A stretch of 64,000 nucleotides of DNA from PFL35 sp041550515 (GTDB taxonomy: Archaea; Thermoplasmatota; E2; DHVEG-1): the NCBI GenBank assembly GCA_041550515.1, contig JBFEOQ010000004.1, positions 1 through 64,000 on the forward strand. The letters are read 5' to 3'. The notes under the pieces were generated by a model, which had not been told where the DNA came from, did not search any database, and saw only the letters and a program-made list of their open reading frames with translations. The translations under genes and the position numbers were made by a program. Positions within the stretch are counted from its first letter, which is position 1. Every line of letters begins with the position of its first letter. Positions 1 to 8,493 of the stretch are shown in pieces.

Positions 1-1401
1 AAATTATTTTCTATCTTTAATATACTTTTTATATTTTTAATTTTAATTGCAAATATATCTACAACATCCTCAGGCTATCAACAATTTTTAAATAAAACAA
101 AAGAAACACAATTAAAATATGATCTTTTAATAATTACTGCAGATGTTTTTTCAGAATATTTACAACCGCTAGTTAATCATAAAAATAATTATAACATAAA
201 GACAATTATTACAACTGTTGAAGAAATATATTCTCAAATATATTGGATAGGAAAAGATAATGCAGAAAAAGTAAAATATTTTATTAAAGAAGCAAAGGAA
301 AACTGGCAAATAAAATATGTATTACTTGTTGGAGGGCGAAAAGACCAATCTGAATCTGAAACTTGGTGGGTTCCAGTAAGATATTCATATCTTAGTAGGC
401 CATATGATTCATGGCCTGAAAAAAAATTTTTGACTGATCTATATTTTGCAGATATTTATGACTCTGAAGGAAATTTTAGTAGTTGGGATGATAATGATAA
501 TGGTATCTTTGGAGAATGGCCAATAGAACAATCTGCTTTAGATATTCCTGATTTATATCCTGATGTTTGTATTGGTAGATTACCATGTAGAAATATTTAT
601 GATGTTAAATTAGTTGTTAATAAAATAATTCACTATGAAAATAGTGTTTTTGATGATTCATGGTTTAAAAAAATGGTAGTTGTTGCTGGTGATACTTATC
701 CTGAAAAAACAGATTATATTGATGGTGAAAATTATACTCAGCAAGCTCTTGATATTATGTCTGATTTTGAATCAATTAAAATTTGGGGTTCTCTAAATAA
801 CCTTAAAACTAGAAATATTGTCAAAGCAATAAATCAAGGATGTGGCTTTATCTTTTTTTCAACACATGGTGGTCCTGGTTCAGTTTCCACTCACCCGCCT
901 TATAACAATGATGAGTGGATTGGCAGATTTGGTCTTAGAAATATGCCTTTTTTATTTAACTATAATAGACTGCCAGTTTGCACCGCAGCTAGTGGTTGTT
1001 TTGTTAGTATGTTTAATGTAAGTCTTGGACATTCTGATTGGTTATATTGGCATGGTTTACCTTATAATATACATCGTTGTTGGAGTTGGTCCCTAGTTAG
1101 AAAACCTTTCGGTGGATGTATTGGTGTTATAAGTTCTACGGCTTTTAGTTATGAATCACCAGATATAAATAGAGGTGTTGGTGGTTGTGAATGGCTAGAT
1201 ATTCATTTCTATGAAAAATACGCAAAAAACAATATAAACATTTTAGGTGAATGTTGGTCAAATACTATTACAAGTTTTTTACAAAACTTTACAATTAACT
1301 GGTCTGATACTAGTAATAAAGGCGATGCTATCATAGTAAAAAACTGTCAACAATGGTTATTAATCGGTGATCCAAGTTTAAAGATAGGTGGGTACAACTA
1401 A
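1..1401 (+). CDS. Secreted C25 (gingipain-like) cysteine peptidase, 5' truncated
   Basis: The reading frame is open from base 1 and ends at TAA 1399-1401, so the start codon lies upstream of the window; 466 codons are visible. The first ~20 residues are a hydrophobic stretch ending in a small-residue region, as expected for the end of a signal peptide, so the protein is probably exported. Family C25 signs are a His-Gly pair (His codon 865-867, in STHGG), a Cys in an ASGCF context (codon 997-999) that fits the nucleophile, and a GDPSLKI motif at the C terminus that is typical of the end of the C25 fold. The product is probably an extracellular endopeptidase for detrital protein. The first in-frame alternative start (TTG 430) would remove the signal peptide and the first part of the fold, so it is not the real start. 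It is related to, but much simpler than, the peptidase at 11261-13897. Confidence 0.8.
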   Translation, partial: KLFSIFNILFIFLILIANISTTSSGYQQFLNKTKETQLKYDLLIITADVFSEYLQPLVNHKNNYNIKTIITTVEEIYSQIYWIGKDNAEKVKYFIKEAKENWQIKYVLLVGGRKDQSESETWWVPVRYSYLSRPYDSWPEKKFLTDLYFADIYDSEGNFSSWDDNDNGIFGEWPIEQSALDIPDLYPDVCIGRLPCRNIYDVKLVVNKIIHYENSVFDDSWFKKMVVVAGDTYPEKTDYIDGENYTQQALDIMSDFESIKIWGSLNNLKTRNIVKAINQGCGFIFFSTHGGPGSVSTHPPYNNDEWIGRFGLRNMPFLFNYNRLPVCTAASGCFVSMFNVSLGHSDWLYWHGLPYNIHRCWSWSLVRKPFGGCIGVISSTAFSYESPDINRGVGGCEWLDIHFYEKYAKNNINILGECWSNTITSFLQNFTINWSDTSNKGDAIIVKNCQQWLLIGDPSLKIGGYN

Positions 1402-1434
1402 TTTTTTTTAATCTTAATGAGTTAAACCAAAAAA

Positions 1435-1839
1435 TTATTTTTTTAAATTCTTTTTAACTTGAAAAACATAACGGGTTGGGATACGTTTTTTTTTACCCGT
1501 CCAATAACCGCAATTGTCACATCTAAACTCTATTGTTACTTCTCCACCCCAGATTGTTAGATTTTTAACATTTTTTAGGTTGTTACTGCATACTGGACAT
1601 TTATTCATTGTTTTATGCGGATTACCTTCCCTAGAGTGGATATCTAATTTTATAAAATGACTATTTATGGCAATATTTCTAAGCCTGCTATTACTAACAC
1701 CATATTTTTTATTTTTTGTTTTCAGTTCTTTTTCAACAAGATTTTTAAGTTTCAACTGAGAATTAATAGTTCTATGTTTTGTAAATATTTTTTTAAGAGC
1801 TTTTCGAACCTGTTCATCTGAAGGTATATGATAACTCAT
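1435..1839 (-). CDS. Small zinc-ribbon protein of unknown function
   Basis: A 134-residue basic protein. The N-terminal ~70 residues look helical and Lys/Arg rich, like a small winged-helix or nucleic-acid-binding domain. The second half holds two CxxC pairs (CPVC near residue 81 and CDNC near residue 108), which should bind one zinc ion as a ribbon. There is no signal peptide or membrane segment. It is the last gene of a possible three-gene minus-strand unit with the two CBS proteins upstream (37-nt gap). I do not recognise the family; a role in transcription or RNA binding is only suggested by the zinc ribbon and the charge. Confidence 0.65.
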   Translation of the reverse strand: MSYHIPSDEQVRKALKKIFTKHRTINSQLKLKNLVEKELKTKNKKYGVSNSRLRNIAINSHFIKLDIHSREGNPHKTMNKCPVCSNNLKNVKNLTIWGGEVTIEFRCDNCGYWTGKKKRIPTRYVFQVKKNLKK

Positions 1840-1876
1840 AAATGATGAAAGATATATTTTTTCTATTTATATTGTT

Positions 1877-2656
1877 TTATAAAGAAATAGTTCTGAGTAA
1901 ATCTGTTCTACTGATTATTCCAACTATTTTTTCATTTTCAATTAAAGGCAGCATTCCAATATTATTTTTTAACATAATATTTGCTGCTTCATAAGCATAT
2001 ATATTTGGTTGAATCCATATAGCTGGTTTTTTCATAAAATCTTCGATAAGTAATTCTTCAAGCTGATGTTTCTGTCTGCCTAATGGAAATGAACTTTTGA
2101 GATTAGCTAATGCAAAGGCTATCTCATTATCACTTATTATTCCAACAAGTTTTCCATCTTTAAAAACAGGTAATCTTGCAATATTATGGTCAACCATAAT
2201 CCGTCTTGCATGAATAACACGTTCATCAGAAGAAACAGTAATAATTTTCTTATTAGCAAGTTCACTTACTTTCTTTTTACTTTTAACAAAGGGTAATAAA
2301 TCTGCTTTTGTAATAACTCCTAATAGTTTTGCATTTTCTGTAACACATAACATAGTGGGCCCTGGTTCACCTACTTTTTCAAGTATTTTTTCAACTTCTG
2401 TTTCAGGATGAACACATTCAATGTTTTTATCAGTTACACTTGATGCATGTAGTCTTGATGGAGGTACTCCTTTTTTACGAATTGAGCCAAGTTTATATGC
2501 AATTATATTATCGGTTACTAATCCGACTAACTTTTTTTCTTCTAAAACAGGTATCTTTGTTATTTCATGTTTTTTCATAAGATGTAACACATGTTTTAGA
2601 TTTTCATCTTTATCAACTGCTATAATATCTTTTGTCATAACTTCTTTAACTTTCAT
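1877..2656 (-). CDS. Four-CBS-domain protein
   Basis: The 259 residues are almost entirely CBS domains: two CBS pairs in tandem, each repeat beginning with a V-x-D-x-M-T/K type element (KVKEVMTKDI at the N terminus, then units starting near residues 70, 130 and 195) and ending in the usual GIIT/S-(D/K)-(D/N) turn. CBS pairs (Bateman modules) bind adenine nucleotides or related ligands and act as energy-state sensors. No catalytic or DNA-binding domain is attached, so it must act through a partner. The start is ATG 2654-2656, with AGAGGG a few bases upstream. It lies 33 nt downstream of another CBS protein and is probably co-transcribed with it. Confidence 0.85.
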   Translation of the reverse strand: MKVKEVMTKDIIAVDKDENLKHVLHLMKKHEITKIPVLEEKKLVGLVTDNIIAYKLGSIRKKGVPPSRLHASSVTDKNIECVHPETEVEKILEKVGEPGPTMLCVTENAKLLGVITKADLLPFVKSKKKVSELANKKIITVSSDERVIHARRIMVDHNIARLPVFKDGKLVGIISDNEIAFALANLKSSFPLGRQKHQLEELLIEDFMKKPAIWIQPNIYAYEAANIMLKNNIGMLPLIENEKIVGIISRTDLLRTISL

Positions 2657-2689
2657 GTCTTTTCCCTCTTATTATCAAAACAATTTATA

Positions 2690-3244
2690 TTAGTCATATT
2701 TTAAAGAGTCTATACAACTTTCACATAGCAACTTACCATCAACATTTTTAAGATTAGTTGATAGAACTCCACAATCTTCACATTTACCAGAAAATATCTG
2801 ATCTTTATAATGTGCTTCATCCCTTACAGTTATATCATGCCACTCTCTTGATATTTCATGGAGAACTGGTGAAATCCTTGAAATGTCTTTCTGTGTAATA
2901 ATACCAATTAATTCATTGTTTTCAACAACAGGAAGTCTACGAACATTACATTTACCCATAGTTTTCATTGCTTTTTCAAGAGTAAAAAAAGAATCAATAA
3001 TTATTACTGGAGTTGACATAACATCTCTTATTTTAACATCTTTTGGATTTTTTGTTTCTGCAACTACTTTTTTTATTATATCACTCTCTGTTAGTATACC
3101 TATAGGTAGATTTTTTTGTACAACTAATACATTTCCTATTTTTCTTTTTTTCATTAGTTTTGCCGCATCTAAAACTGTTAAACCCGGATCAATTATTGCT
3201 AGGTTTGTACTCATTGCTTCCTTAACAATTATCTCATGACTCAT
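2690..3244 (-). CDS. CBS-pair protein with C-terminal zinc ribbon
   Basis: A 184-residue protein: one CBS pair (about residues 5-125) followed by a linker and a C-terminal four-cysteine zinc ribbon (CEDC ... CESC). This CBS plus zinc-ribbon design is common in archaea and is usually read as a ligand-responsive regulator that contacts nucleic acid or protein; no target is known here. I chose ATG 3242-3244 over GTG 3254-3256 because the GTGGG that contains the GTG is the better ribosome-binding site for the ATG. It heads a minus-strand unit with the four-CBS protein and the zinc-ribbon protein, and diverges from the Hjc-like nuclease gene. Confidence 0.8.
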   Translation of the reverse strand: MSHEIIVKEAMSTNLAIIDPGLTVLDAAKLMKKRKIGNVLVVQKNLPIGILTESDIIKKVVAETKNPKDVKIRDVMSTPVIIIDSFFTLEKAMKTMGKCNVRRLPVVENNELIGIITQKDISRISPVLHEISREWHDITVRDEAHYKDQIFSGKCEDCGVLSTNLKNVDGKLLCESCIDSLKYD

Positions 3245-3313
3245 ATTTTTTCCCACTCGAACTATTTTTTGATACCAAACATTAATACCTATTACGGTAT
3301 TTTATATTTTCAT

Positions 3314-3826
3314 ATGTCTGCAAGTCAATATGAACGTGAACTTAAAGGTATATTTGAAGGAGATACAAAAATTATTTCTAAGATTACAAAAACTTGTACA
3401 ACATTTGAAAAAGATAATTATTTAAAAATCTCAACAAAACCATTTGCAGTTATAAGAGCTGCAGGCTCACTTGGAATAGATTTAGTTGCAGTAAGAGGCG
3501 ATGTTACTTTTTTAACAGAAGTTAAAACAAGTATCGATAATACCCTTCATTTTAGCAGCAATAGCGGTAAACCACAAAAACAAGCAGAAAAAATGATTAA
3601 AATATGTGAAAATACAAAAACACTACCAATTTATGCATTTAGAACAAAGAATATTAGGGGTGACAGCTGGCGTATATTTACACTTGACTTTTTTGGTTTA
3701 GAAGGTAGACTTAGTGTAGTTCATAATAGGTTACCAAAAATAAAACGTAGTAATAATGGTAATTTTGTTATGAGATGGGAGGAAGGTATGCCTCTATCTG
3801 ATTTTATATCTTATTTATGTAAATAA
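3314..3826 (+). CDS. hjc: Archaeal Holliday junction resolvase (Hjc-like)
   Basis: 170 residues beginning SASQYERELKG, the usual archaeal Hjc opening with the first active-site Glu. The PD-(D/E)XK nuclease core follows: AAGSLGIDLVAV supplies the Asp, and TEVKTS supplies the E-x-K pair. Hjc is a dimeric nuclease that cuts four-way DNA junctions during recombination repair. This copy is longer than the usual ~120-140 residues because of a C-terminal extension after the core. The ATG at 3314 is preferred over the upstream ATG at 3236: only the downstream start gives a normal N terminus, and an AT-rich TATA-like stretch lies just upstream, suggesting a leaderless message. Confidence 0.85.
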   Translation: MSASQYERELKGIFEGDTKIISKITKTCTTFEKDNYLKISTKPFAVIRAAGSLGIDLVAVRGDVTFLTEVKTSIDNTLHFSSNSGKPQKQAEKMIKICENTKTLPIYAFRTKNIRGDSWRIFTLDFFGLEGRLSVVHNRLPKIKRSNNGNFVMRWEEGMPLSDFISYLCK

Positions 3827-3882
3827 AAAAAGTTATGGAAACGTTTTTAGCACCTTTCTATATTCATGCTATGCTGATTAAA

Positions 3883-4323
3883 ATGAAAAAAATGCTTGTT
3901 GCATATGATGGATCAGATGCTTCAAAAAAAGCAATTGAATTAGTAAAAAAATGTGCTAACAAAGAAGATGAAATAACACTCCTTACGGTTGTTCCTGCAG
4001 AACTTGCAGAGTCTTCTTTTACAAAAATGCTTCTACCTACAATAGACTTAAGTGATATAGTTAGAAGTGGTAGTTTTAAAGATAAAGCAAGTGAATCATT
4101 ATCCAAAGTTGTTAAAGATTTTGAAGATCATGTTTCAAAAGTAAAAGTTGCAGTTGAAGATGGAGATCCAGCTGATGAAATTTTAATAACTGCAAAGAAA
4201 ACAGATGCAGATATTATAGTATTAGGATACAAGGGTTATGGAAAAGAAGGTCGTTTTCTACTTGGTAGTGTTACAGATAAAGTAGTTCGTCATGCAGCTA
4301 TATCTGTTCTTGTTGTAAGATAA
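3883..4323 (+). CDS. Universal stress protein, UspA family
   Basis: 146 residues from ATG 3883. The N terminus (KKMLVAYDGSDAS) is the classic UspA beta-strand plus ATP-contacting Asp. The C-terminal part has the ATP-binding signature G-x2-G-x9-G-S (GYKGYG ... LLGSVTDKV). UspA-fold proteins bind ATP or AMP and form dimers; their cellular role in archaea is poorly defined. An upstream in-frame ATG at 3835 would add 16 residues not found in the family, so it is rejected. It lies 56 nt after the Hjc-like gene on the same strand. Confidence 0.88.
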   Translation: MKKMLVAYDGSDASKKAIELVKKCANKEDEITLLTVVPAELAESSFTKMLLPTIDLSDIVRSGSFKDKASESLSKVVKDFEDHVSKVKVAVEDGDPADEILITAKKTDADIIVLGYKGYGKEGRFLLGSVTDKVVRHAAISVLVVR

Positions 4324-4363
4324 AAACATTAATAACAGCCTTTATTTATCCCATTTTTTATTT

Positions 4364-5560
4364 ATGCATCCTGTAGAAGATATAAGAGGAGGTAAAAGCC
4401 AAATTTTAAAAGGAAAAATAATAATATTAGCAGTAACAGGCAGTATTGCTGCCGTAGAAACAATAAAACTTTCTCGAGAATTAATACGTCATGGAGCAGA
4501 AATAATACCAGTACTCAGTCCTTCTGCAATTAAATTTATCCATCCAGATAGCTTATGGTTTGCAACAGGAAAAAAACCAATCATAGAACTTACCGGCGAA
4601 ACAGAACATGTACGCCATCTTGGTAAAGTAAAAAAACCAGCAGATATGCTTCTTATATGCCCTTGCACTGCAAATACAATATCAAAAATTGCAAATGGAA
4701 TTGATGACACAAATGTTACCACTTTTGCAACAACTGCAATCGGTTCAAAAAAACCAGTTATAATTGTTCCTGCAATGCATTTATCAATGTACGAACATAA
4801 AATAATACAAAAAAACATAAAAAAACTTAAGGAGATAAATATAATTTTCATCGAACCTTTAATCGAAAAAAACAAGGCAAAAATGCCTGATATCAACAAA
4901 ATCGTAGCTAATGTTATTAAAAATATTGGTAAACAAGATTTGTATGATAGAAAAATACTTGTTATTGGTGGACCTACATCTGAAAAAATAGATGATATAA
5001 GATATATAACTAATCGCAGCTCAGGAAAAACCGCAGTTTCTCTAGGAAAAAATGCTTTTTACAGAGGTGCAGATGTTGAACTATGGTACGGTATAGGTTC
5101 TGAACCAGTACCAAATTATATTAATAAAACTGATTTTACTTCTATAGATGATATTCTAAAACTTATTAAAAAAAATAACCTGAAAATTTATGATTCAATT
5201 ATAATTTGTGCAGCAATTTCAGATTATATTCCTATAAAACATAAAGGAAAAATTTCATCAGAAAAAGAAAAATTAATAATTAAATTAAAAAAAGCTCCTA
5301 AAATAATATCTTTACTACGTAAAGAATCACCGAATTCAAAAATCATAGGTTTTAAAGTTGAAGATAAAAAAGATAAATTACCTAATAAAGTAGAGAATCT
5401 ACTAAAAAATAATAAACTTGATTATGTTATAGGAAACACGATTTCTGGATTTGAAAGCAAGGAAAACGAAATCTGGATTTTTGATAAAAATGGTAAAACC
5501 TTTTACAAAAAAGGAAAAAAAGATAACCTTACAAACATAATTTTAGATCTTATAAAATAA
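4364..5560 (+). CDS. coaBC: Phosphopantothenoylcysteine decarboxylase / phosphopantothenate-cysteine ligase (CoaBC)
   Basis: The 398-residue bifunctional enzyme of CoA synthesis. The N-terminal half is the FMN-dependent decarboxylase (CoaC): the ILAVTGSIAA start, CPCTANTISKIANGI and the PAMHLSMY substrate-clamp region (the common family motif has Asn where this has His). The C-terminal half is the ligase (CoaB): IGGPTSEKIDDIRYITNRSSGK is the nucleotide-binding signature. Together they turn 4'-phosphopantothenate plus cysteine into 4'-phosphopantetheine. Archaeal CoaB uses CTP or ATP; the sequence does not settle which. The next gene, pantoate kinase, is in the same pathway and starts 13 nt downstream, so the two are probably one operon. 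Confidence 0.93.
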   Translation: MHPVEDIRGGKSQILKGKIIILAVTGSIAAVETIKLSRELIRHGAEIIPVLSPSAIKFIHPDSLWFATGKKPIIELTGETEHVRHLGKVKKPADMLLICPCTANTISKIANGIDDTNVTTFATTAIGSKKPVIIVPAMHLSMYEHKIIQKNIKKLKEINIIFIEPLIEKNKAKMPDINKIVANVIKNIGKQDLYDRKILVIGGPTSEKIDDIRYITNRSSGKTAVSLGKNAFYRGADVELWYGIGSEPVPNYINKTDFTSIDDILKLIKKNNLKIYDSIIICAAISDYIPIKHKGKISSEKEKLIIKLKKAPKIISLLRKESPNSKIIGFKVEDKKDKLPNKVENLLKNNKLDYVIGNTISGFESKENEIWIFDKNGKTFYKKGKKDNLTNIILDLIK

Positions 5561-5573
5561 ATTGGAAAAACAT

Positions 5574-6443
5574 ATGATAGCTAAAGCATTTGCACCTGGA
5601 CATATATCTGGTTTTTTTGAACCAGTTTTACATTTTGAAGATTTAATGCATACTGGTTCAAGAGGTGCAGGTTTTAGTATATCTCTTGGAGCTTTATCAG
5701 AAGTAATGGTTGAAGAATCACAATCAAATGATATACAAATTTTTATAAATGGTAAAAGATCATATGCACAAGTTACTAATCTTGCATTAAAAAATATAAT
5801 AGGTAATAATTCTTTTAATGTTGTTGTTAAAACCCAACTGGATTTACCTACCGGTCAGGGTTTTGGTATGAGTGCAGCAGGAGCACTTAGCTCATGTTTA
5901 GCTCTATGCAAATGTTTTAACTTTCCTCCCGAACATGCCTTAAAAGCAGCCCATGCCGCAGAAGTTCAACTCAGAACAGGTCTTGGTGATGTAGTTAGTA
6001 GTTATTTTGGAGGCCTTGAAATTCGGAAAAGTGCAGGTTTACCCCCATGGGGGTTTATCGAACATATTCCTGGTAAATTTGAACTTGTTTTATGTGTTAC
6101 TGGTAAAAAAATTGATACAAAAAAAATATTAAATAATCCAAATATTGTAAAAAAAATATCTCAATATGGTAGAATTTGTACTCAAAAATTACTTGAAAAA
6201 CCATCAATTGAAAACTTTTTTTACCAATCTCAATTTTTTACAAAAAAAATATGTCTTGCTGATAAAAAAACTTATCAAGCAATTAACACTGTAAAAAACC
6301 TTGGTACTGCTAGTATATGTATGCTTGGTAACAGTATTTTTGCGACAGGTAATACAGAAAAACTATGTCGTGTTTTATCAGTTTTTGGAAAAATATATGT
6401 CTGTTGTATTGATGAATATGGAGCTAGAATTATAGAAAAATAA
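5574..6443 (+). CDS. Pantoate kinase (archaeal GHMP kinase)
   Basis: 289 residues of the GHMP-kinase fold. The glycine/serine-rich ATP loop LPTGQGFGMSAAGALS is clear at about residues 97-112. The N terminus AKAFAPGHISGFFEP matches archaeal pantoate kinase (COG1829), which phosphorylates pantoate before condensation with beta-alanine by phosphopantothenate synthetase; this replaces the bacterial PanC/PanK order. ATG 5574 is used because it gives the family's usual start; the in-frame TTG at 5562 adds only four residues. The pairing with coaBC supports the assignment. The phosphopantothenate synthetase gene is not in the window. Confidence 0.9.
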   Translation: MIAKAFAPGHISGFFEPVLHFEDLMHTGSRGAGFSISLGALSEVMVEESQSNDIQIFINGKRSYAQVTNLALKNIIGNNSFNVVVKTQLDLPTGQGFGMSAAGALSSCLALCKCFNFPPEHALKAAHAAEVQLRTGLGDVVSSYFGGLEIRKSAGLPPWGFIEHIPGKFELVLCVTGKKIDTKKILNNPNIVKKISQYGRICTQKLLEKPSIENFFYQSQFFTKKICLADKKTYQAINTVKNLGTASICMLGNSIFATGNTEKLCRVLSVFGKIYVCCIDEYGARIIEK

Positions 6444-6638
6444 AATCAGTATTTTTGAATTTTTTCAGGATATTTTTTAATCTAAATTACCAAATATGTT
6501 TTATATAATAAACAGATTCCAATTGTTTTATCACATTGAAAATTTACCCATTAATATATTTAAAGTTTAATCGAGCTAAATTAAAAAAATAAGCCTCTTT
6601 CACAAAATTAAGTTTAATAAGTACGCAATGAGGTTAAA

Positions 6639-7571
6639 ATGATAAAAATATATAAAACAATCAACAGAGAACTAAAAGAAATTGATTCTTATACAAAAGA
6701 TAGTTGGGTTAATATTACTTACCCTAAAAAAGAAGAAATTGAAAAAATATCAAAAGAATTAGAGATTCCATTAGATTTCTTAACAGATCCAACAGATATT
6801 GATGAACGAGCACGTATAGAAATTGAAAAAAAGACAATCCTAACTGTTTTAAGAATACCTTGTTTTGAAGGAGATGAAGTTGAGATACCATTTACTACAG
6901 TACCACTTGGTATAATATTCACAGATGATATGGTAATAACAATATGCTTAAAAGATACTGAAGTAATTAATGATTTTATAAAAGATAAAGTAAGAAATTT
7001 CTCTATACTTAATAGAACCAGGTTTTTATTACAAATATTACTTAAAACCTCAATGTTGTATGTGAAATATTTAAAAGAGATTAATCGCAGAACATCTTCG
7101 ATAGAAAAAGAGTTACATAAAGCAATGAAAAACGAGGAGTTAATTAAACTTTTAAACATTGAAAAAAGTCTTGTTTCGTTTACTTCATCATTAAAGTCAA
7201 ACGAATTAATGATGGAAAAACTTCAAATTGGAAAGATAATTAAAATAAATCTTGAAGATAAAGATTTTCTTGAGGATATAACTATTGATAATAGACAAGC
7301 AATTGAAATGTCAAATATATATAGTAATATTTTAAGTGGTATGATGGATGCATTTGCTTCCGTTATTTCCAATAATTTAAATGTCGTCTTAAAATTTTTA
7401 ACATCTGTAACTATAATACTAATGATACCTACACTGGTAGCAAGTATTTATGGAATGAATGTTGAATTACCATTTCAACGTTCCCCTCAAGCTTTTGGTA
7501 TAACAATGATTATTTCACTAGTTTTCTCTATAATCGGAGTTTTGATCTTTATGAAAAGAAGATGGTTTTAA
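6639..7571 (+). CDS. corA: CorA-family Mg2+/divalent cation transporter
   Basis: 310 residues with the CorA plan: a large soluble, charged and helical N-terminal domain, then two C-terminal transmembrane helices (about residues 245-270 and 283-305). The YGMN signature follows the first helix and forms the pore selectivity motif. A short basic tail (KRRW) ends the protein on the cytoplasmic side. CorA forms a homopentamer for Mg2+, Co2+ or Ni2+ uptake; the metal cannot be told from sequence. The start ATG 6639 has GAGGT at suitable spacing. It stands alone between a 195-nt AT-rich gap and the convergent por operon. Ni supply would suit the hydrogenase and LarA, but that is speculation. Confidence 0.9.
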   Translation: MIKIYKTINRELKEIDSYTKDSWVNITYPKKEEIEKISKELEIPLDFLTDPTDIDERARIEIEKKTILTVLRIPCFEGDEVEIPFTTVPLGIIFTDDMVITICLKDTEVINDFIKDKVRNFSILNRTRFLLQILLKTSMLYVKYLKEINRRTSSIEKELHKAMKNEELIKLLNIEKSLVSFTSSLKSNELMMEKLQIGKIIKINLEDKDFLEDITIDNRQAIEMSNIYSNILSGMMDAFASVISNNLNVVLKFLTSVTIILMIPTLVASIYGMNVELPFQRSPQAFGITMIISLVFSIIGVLIFMKRRWF

Positions 7572-7587
7572 AACTTGTCCATATTTT

Positions 7588-8493
7588 TTATAGATAGCAT
7601 GTTCTATATCTTTCCCAGATTATATCAGTATTATCTTGAATAGATTTTAAAGTTTTTTCATCCCTAACTGGTGTAAAAAGATGTTTGAAACGACCTTGAT
7701 ACTTAATCCATTCTTCAATAGGTTTTGGCTTAATCTTTTTCTCAAGTAAAAGCTTGCTTTTACCATTAAAAGTCATTTTTTCATTTTCAAATTCATAAAG
7801 AGCCCATGCACCAGTTTCAACTGCTAAAACCCCCATTTCAACTGTTTTTTCCATAGGGAAACGCCAACCAGGTGGACATGGTGCAAGAATTTCTATATAC
7901 TTTGAACCTTTGATGCTTTTTGCTTTTTTTAATTTTTTATATAAATCCTCAGGGTAAGATACACATGTTTGAGCAGCATATGGGACATGATGAGCACGAA
8001 TTATATCACCCATTTCTTTACGAATTTCTGTTTTTCCACTAACAGTAGTTGTAGTCCAAGCGCCAAGAGGTGTTGCACCACTACGTTGAATACCTGTATT
8101 AGAATAAATTTGATTATTATAACAAATATAAATAAAATTTGTTTGACGCTCTATTGCTCCTGAAAGCGCTTGAATACCAATATCATATGTTCCACCATCA
8201 CCTGCCCAAGCTACAACCGTGGTATCTTTTTTGCCTTGCATTCTAAGTCCTGCTTCAACACCTGATGCACCAGCTGCGGCTGCTTCAAAAGCAATATTCA
8301 TGACAGGTATATCAAAACAAGTTTTAGGATACAAACTTTCAATAACTGCTGTACAACATGCAGGAACGATCATTATAGTATTTTTACCAAGTGCTTTAAA
8401 AACTGTTCTTAATGCCATTGTAGCAGGACAACCCGGGCACGCAGCACTACCTGCTAGAACACACTCAGTATCAGGAATATCTTTAATCGCCAT
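7588..8493 (-). CDS. porB: Pyruvate:ferredoxin oxidoreductase, beta subunit
   Basis: 301 residues. This is the thiamine-diphosphate- and [4Fe-4S]-binding subunit: CPGCPATMALR near residue 19 and the later VPACC supply cluster cysteines, and WAGDGGTYDIGIQ ... CYNNQIYSNTG is the TPP/Mg2+ motif (GDG ... NN). The enzyme oxidises pyruvate plus CoA to acetyl-CoA, CO2 and reduced ferredoxin, and is reversible. It is the last gene of porGDAB. The start ATG 8491-8493 is preceded by AGAGGTGA and directly follows the porA stop. The beta-subunit style and four-gene order favour pyruvate over 2-oxoglutarate; a separate KOR is encoded at 21543-24412. Confidence 0.93.
   Translation of the reverse strand: MAIKDIPDTECVLAGSAACPGCPATMALRTVFKALGKNTIMIVPACCTAVIESLYPKTCFDIPVMNIAFEAAAAGASGVEAGLRMQGKKDTTVVAWAGDGGTYDIGIQALSGAIERQTNFIYICYNNQIYSNTGIQRSGATPLGAWTTTTVSGKTEIRKEMGDIIRAHHVPYAAQTCVSYPEDLYKKLKKAKSIKGSKYIEILAPCPPGWRFPMEKTVEMGVLAVETGAWALYEFENEKMTFNGKSKLLLEKKIKPKPIEEWIKYQGRFKHLFTPVRDEKTLKSIQDNTDIIWERYRTCYL

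Noticed and set aside
3236..3313. 26-residue N-terminal extension of the Hjc-like nuclease from ATG 3236
   Set aside because: The extension overlaps the divergent CBS gene start and is not part of the Hjc family; ATG 3314 gives the conserved N terminus.
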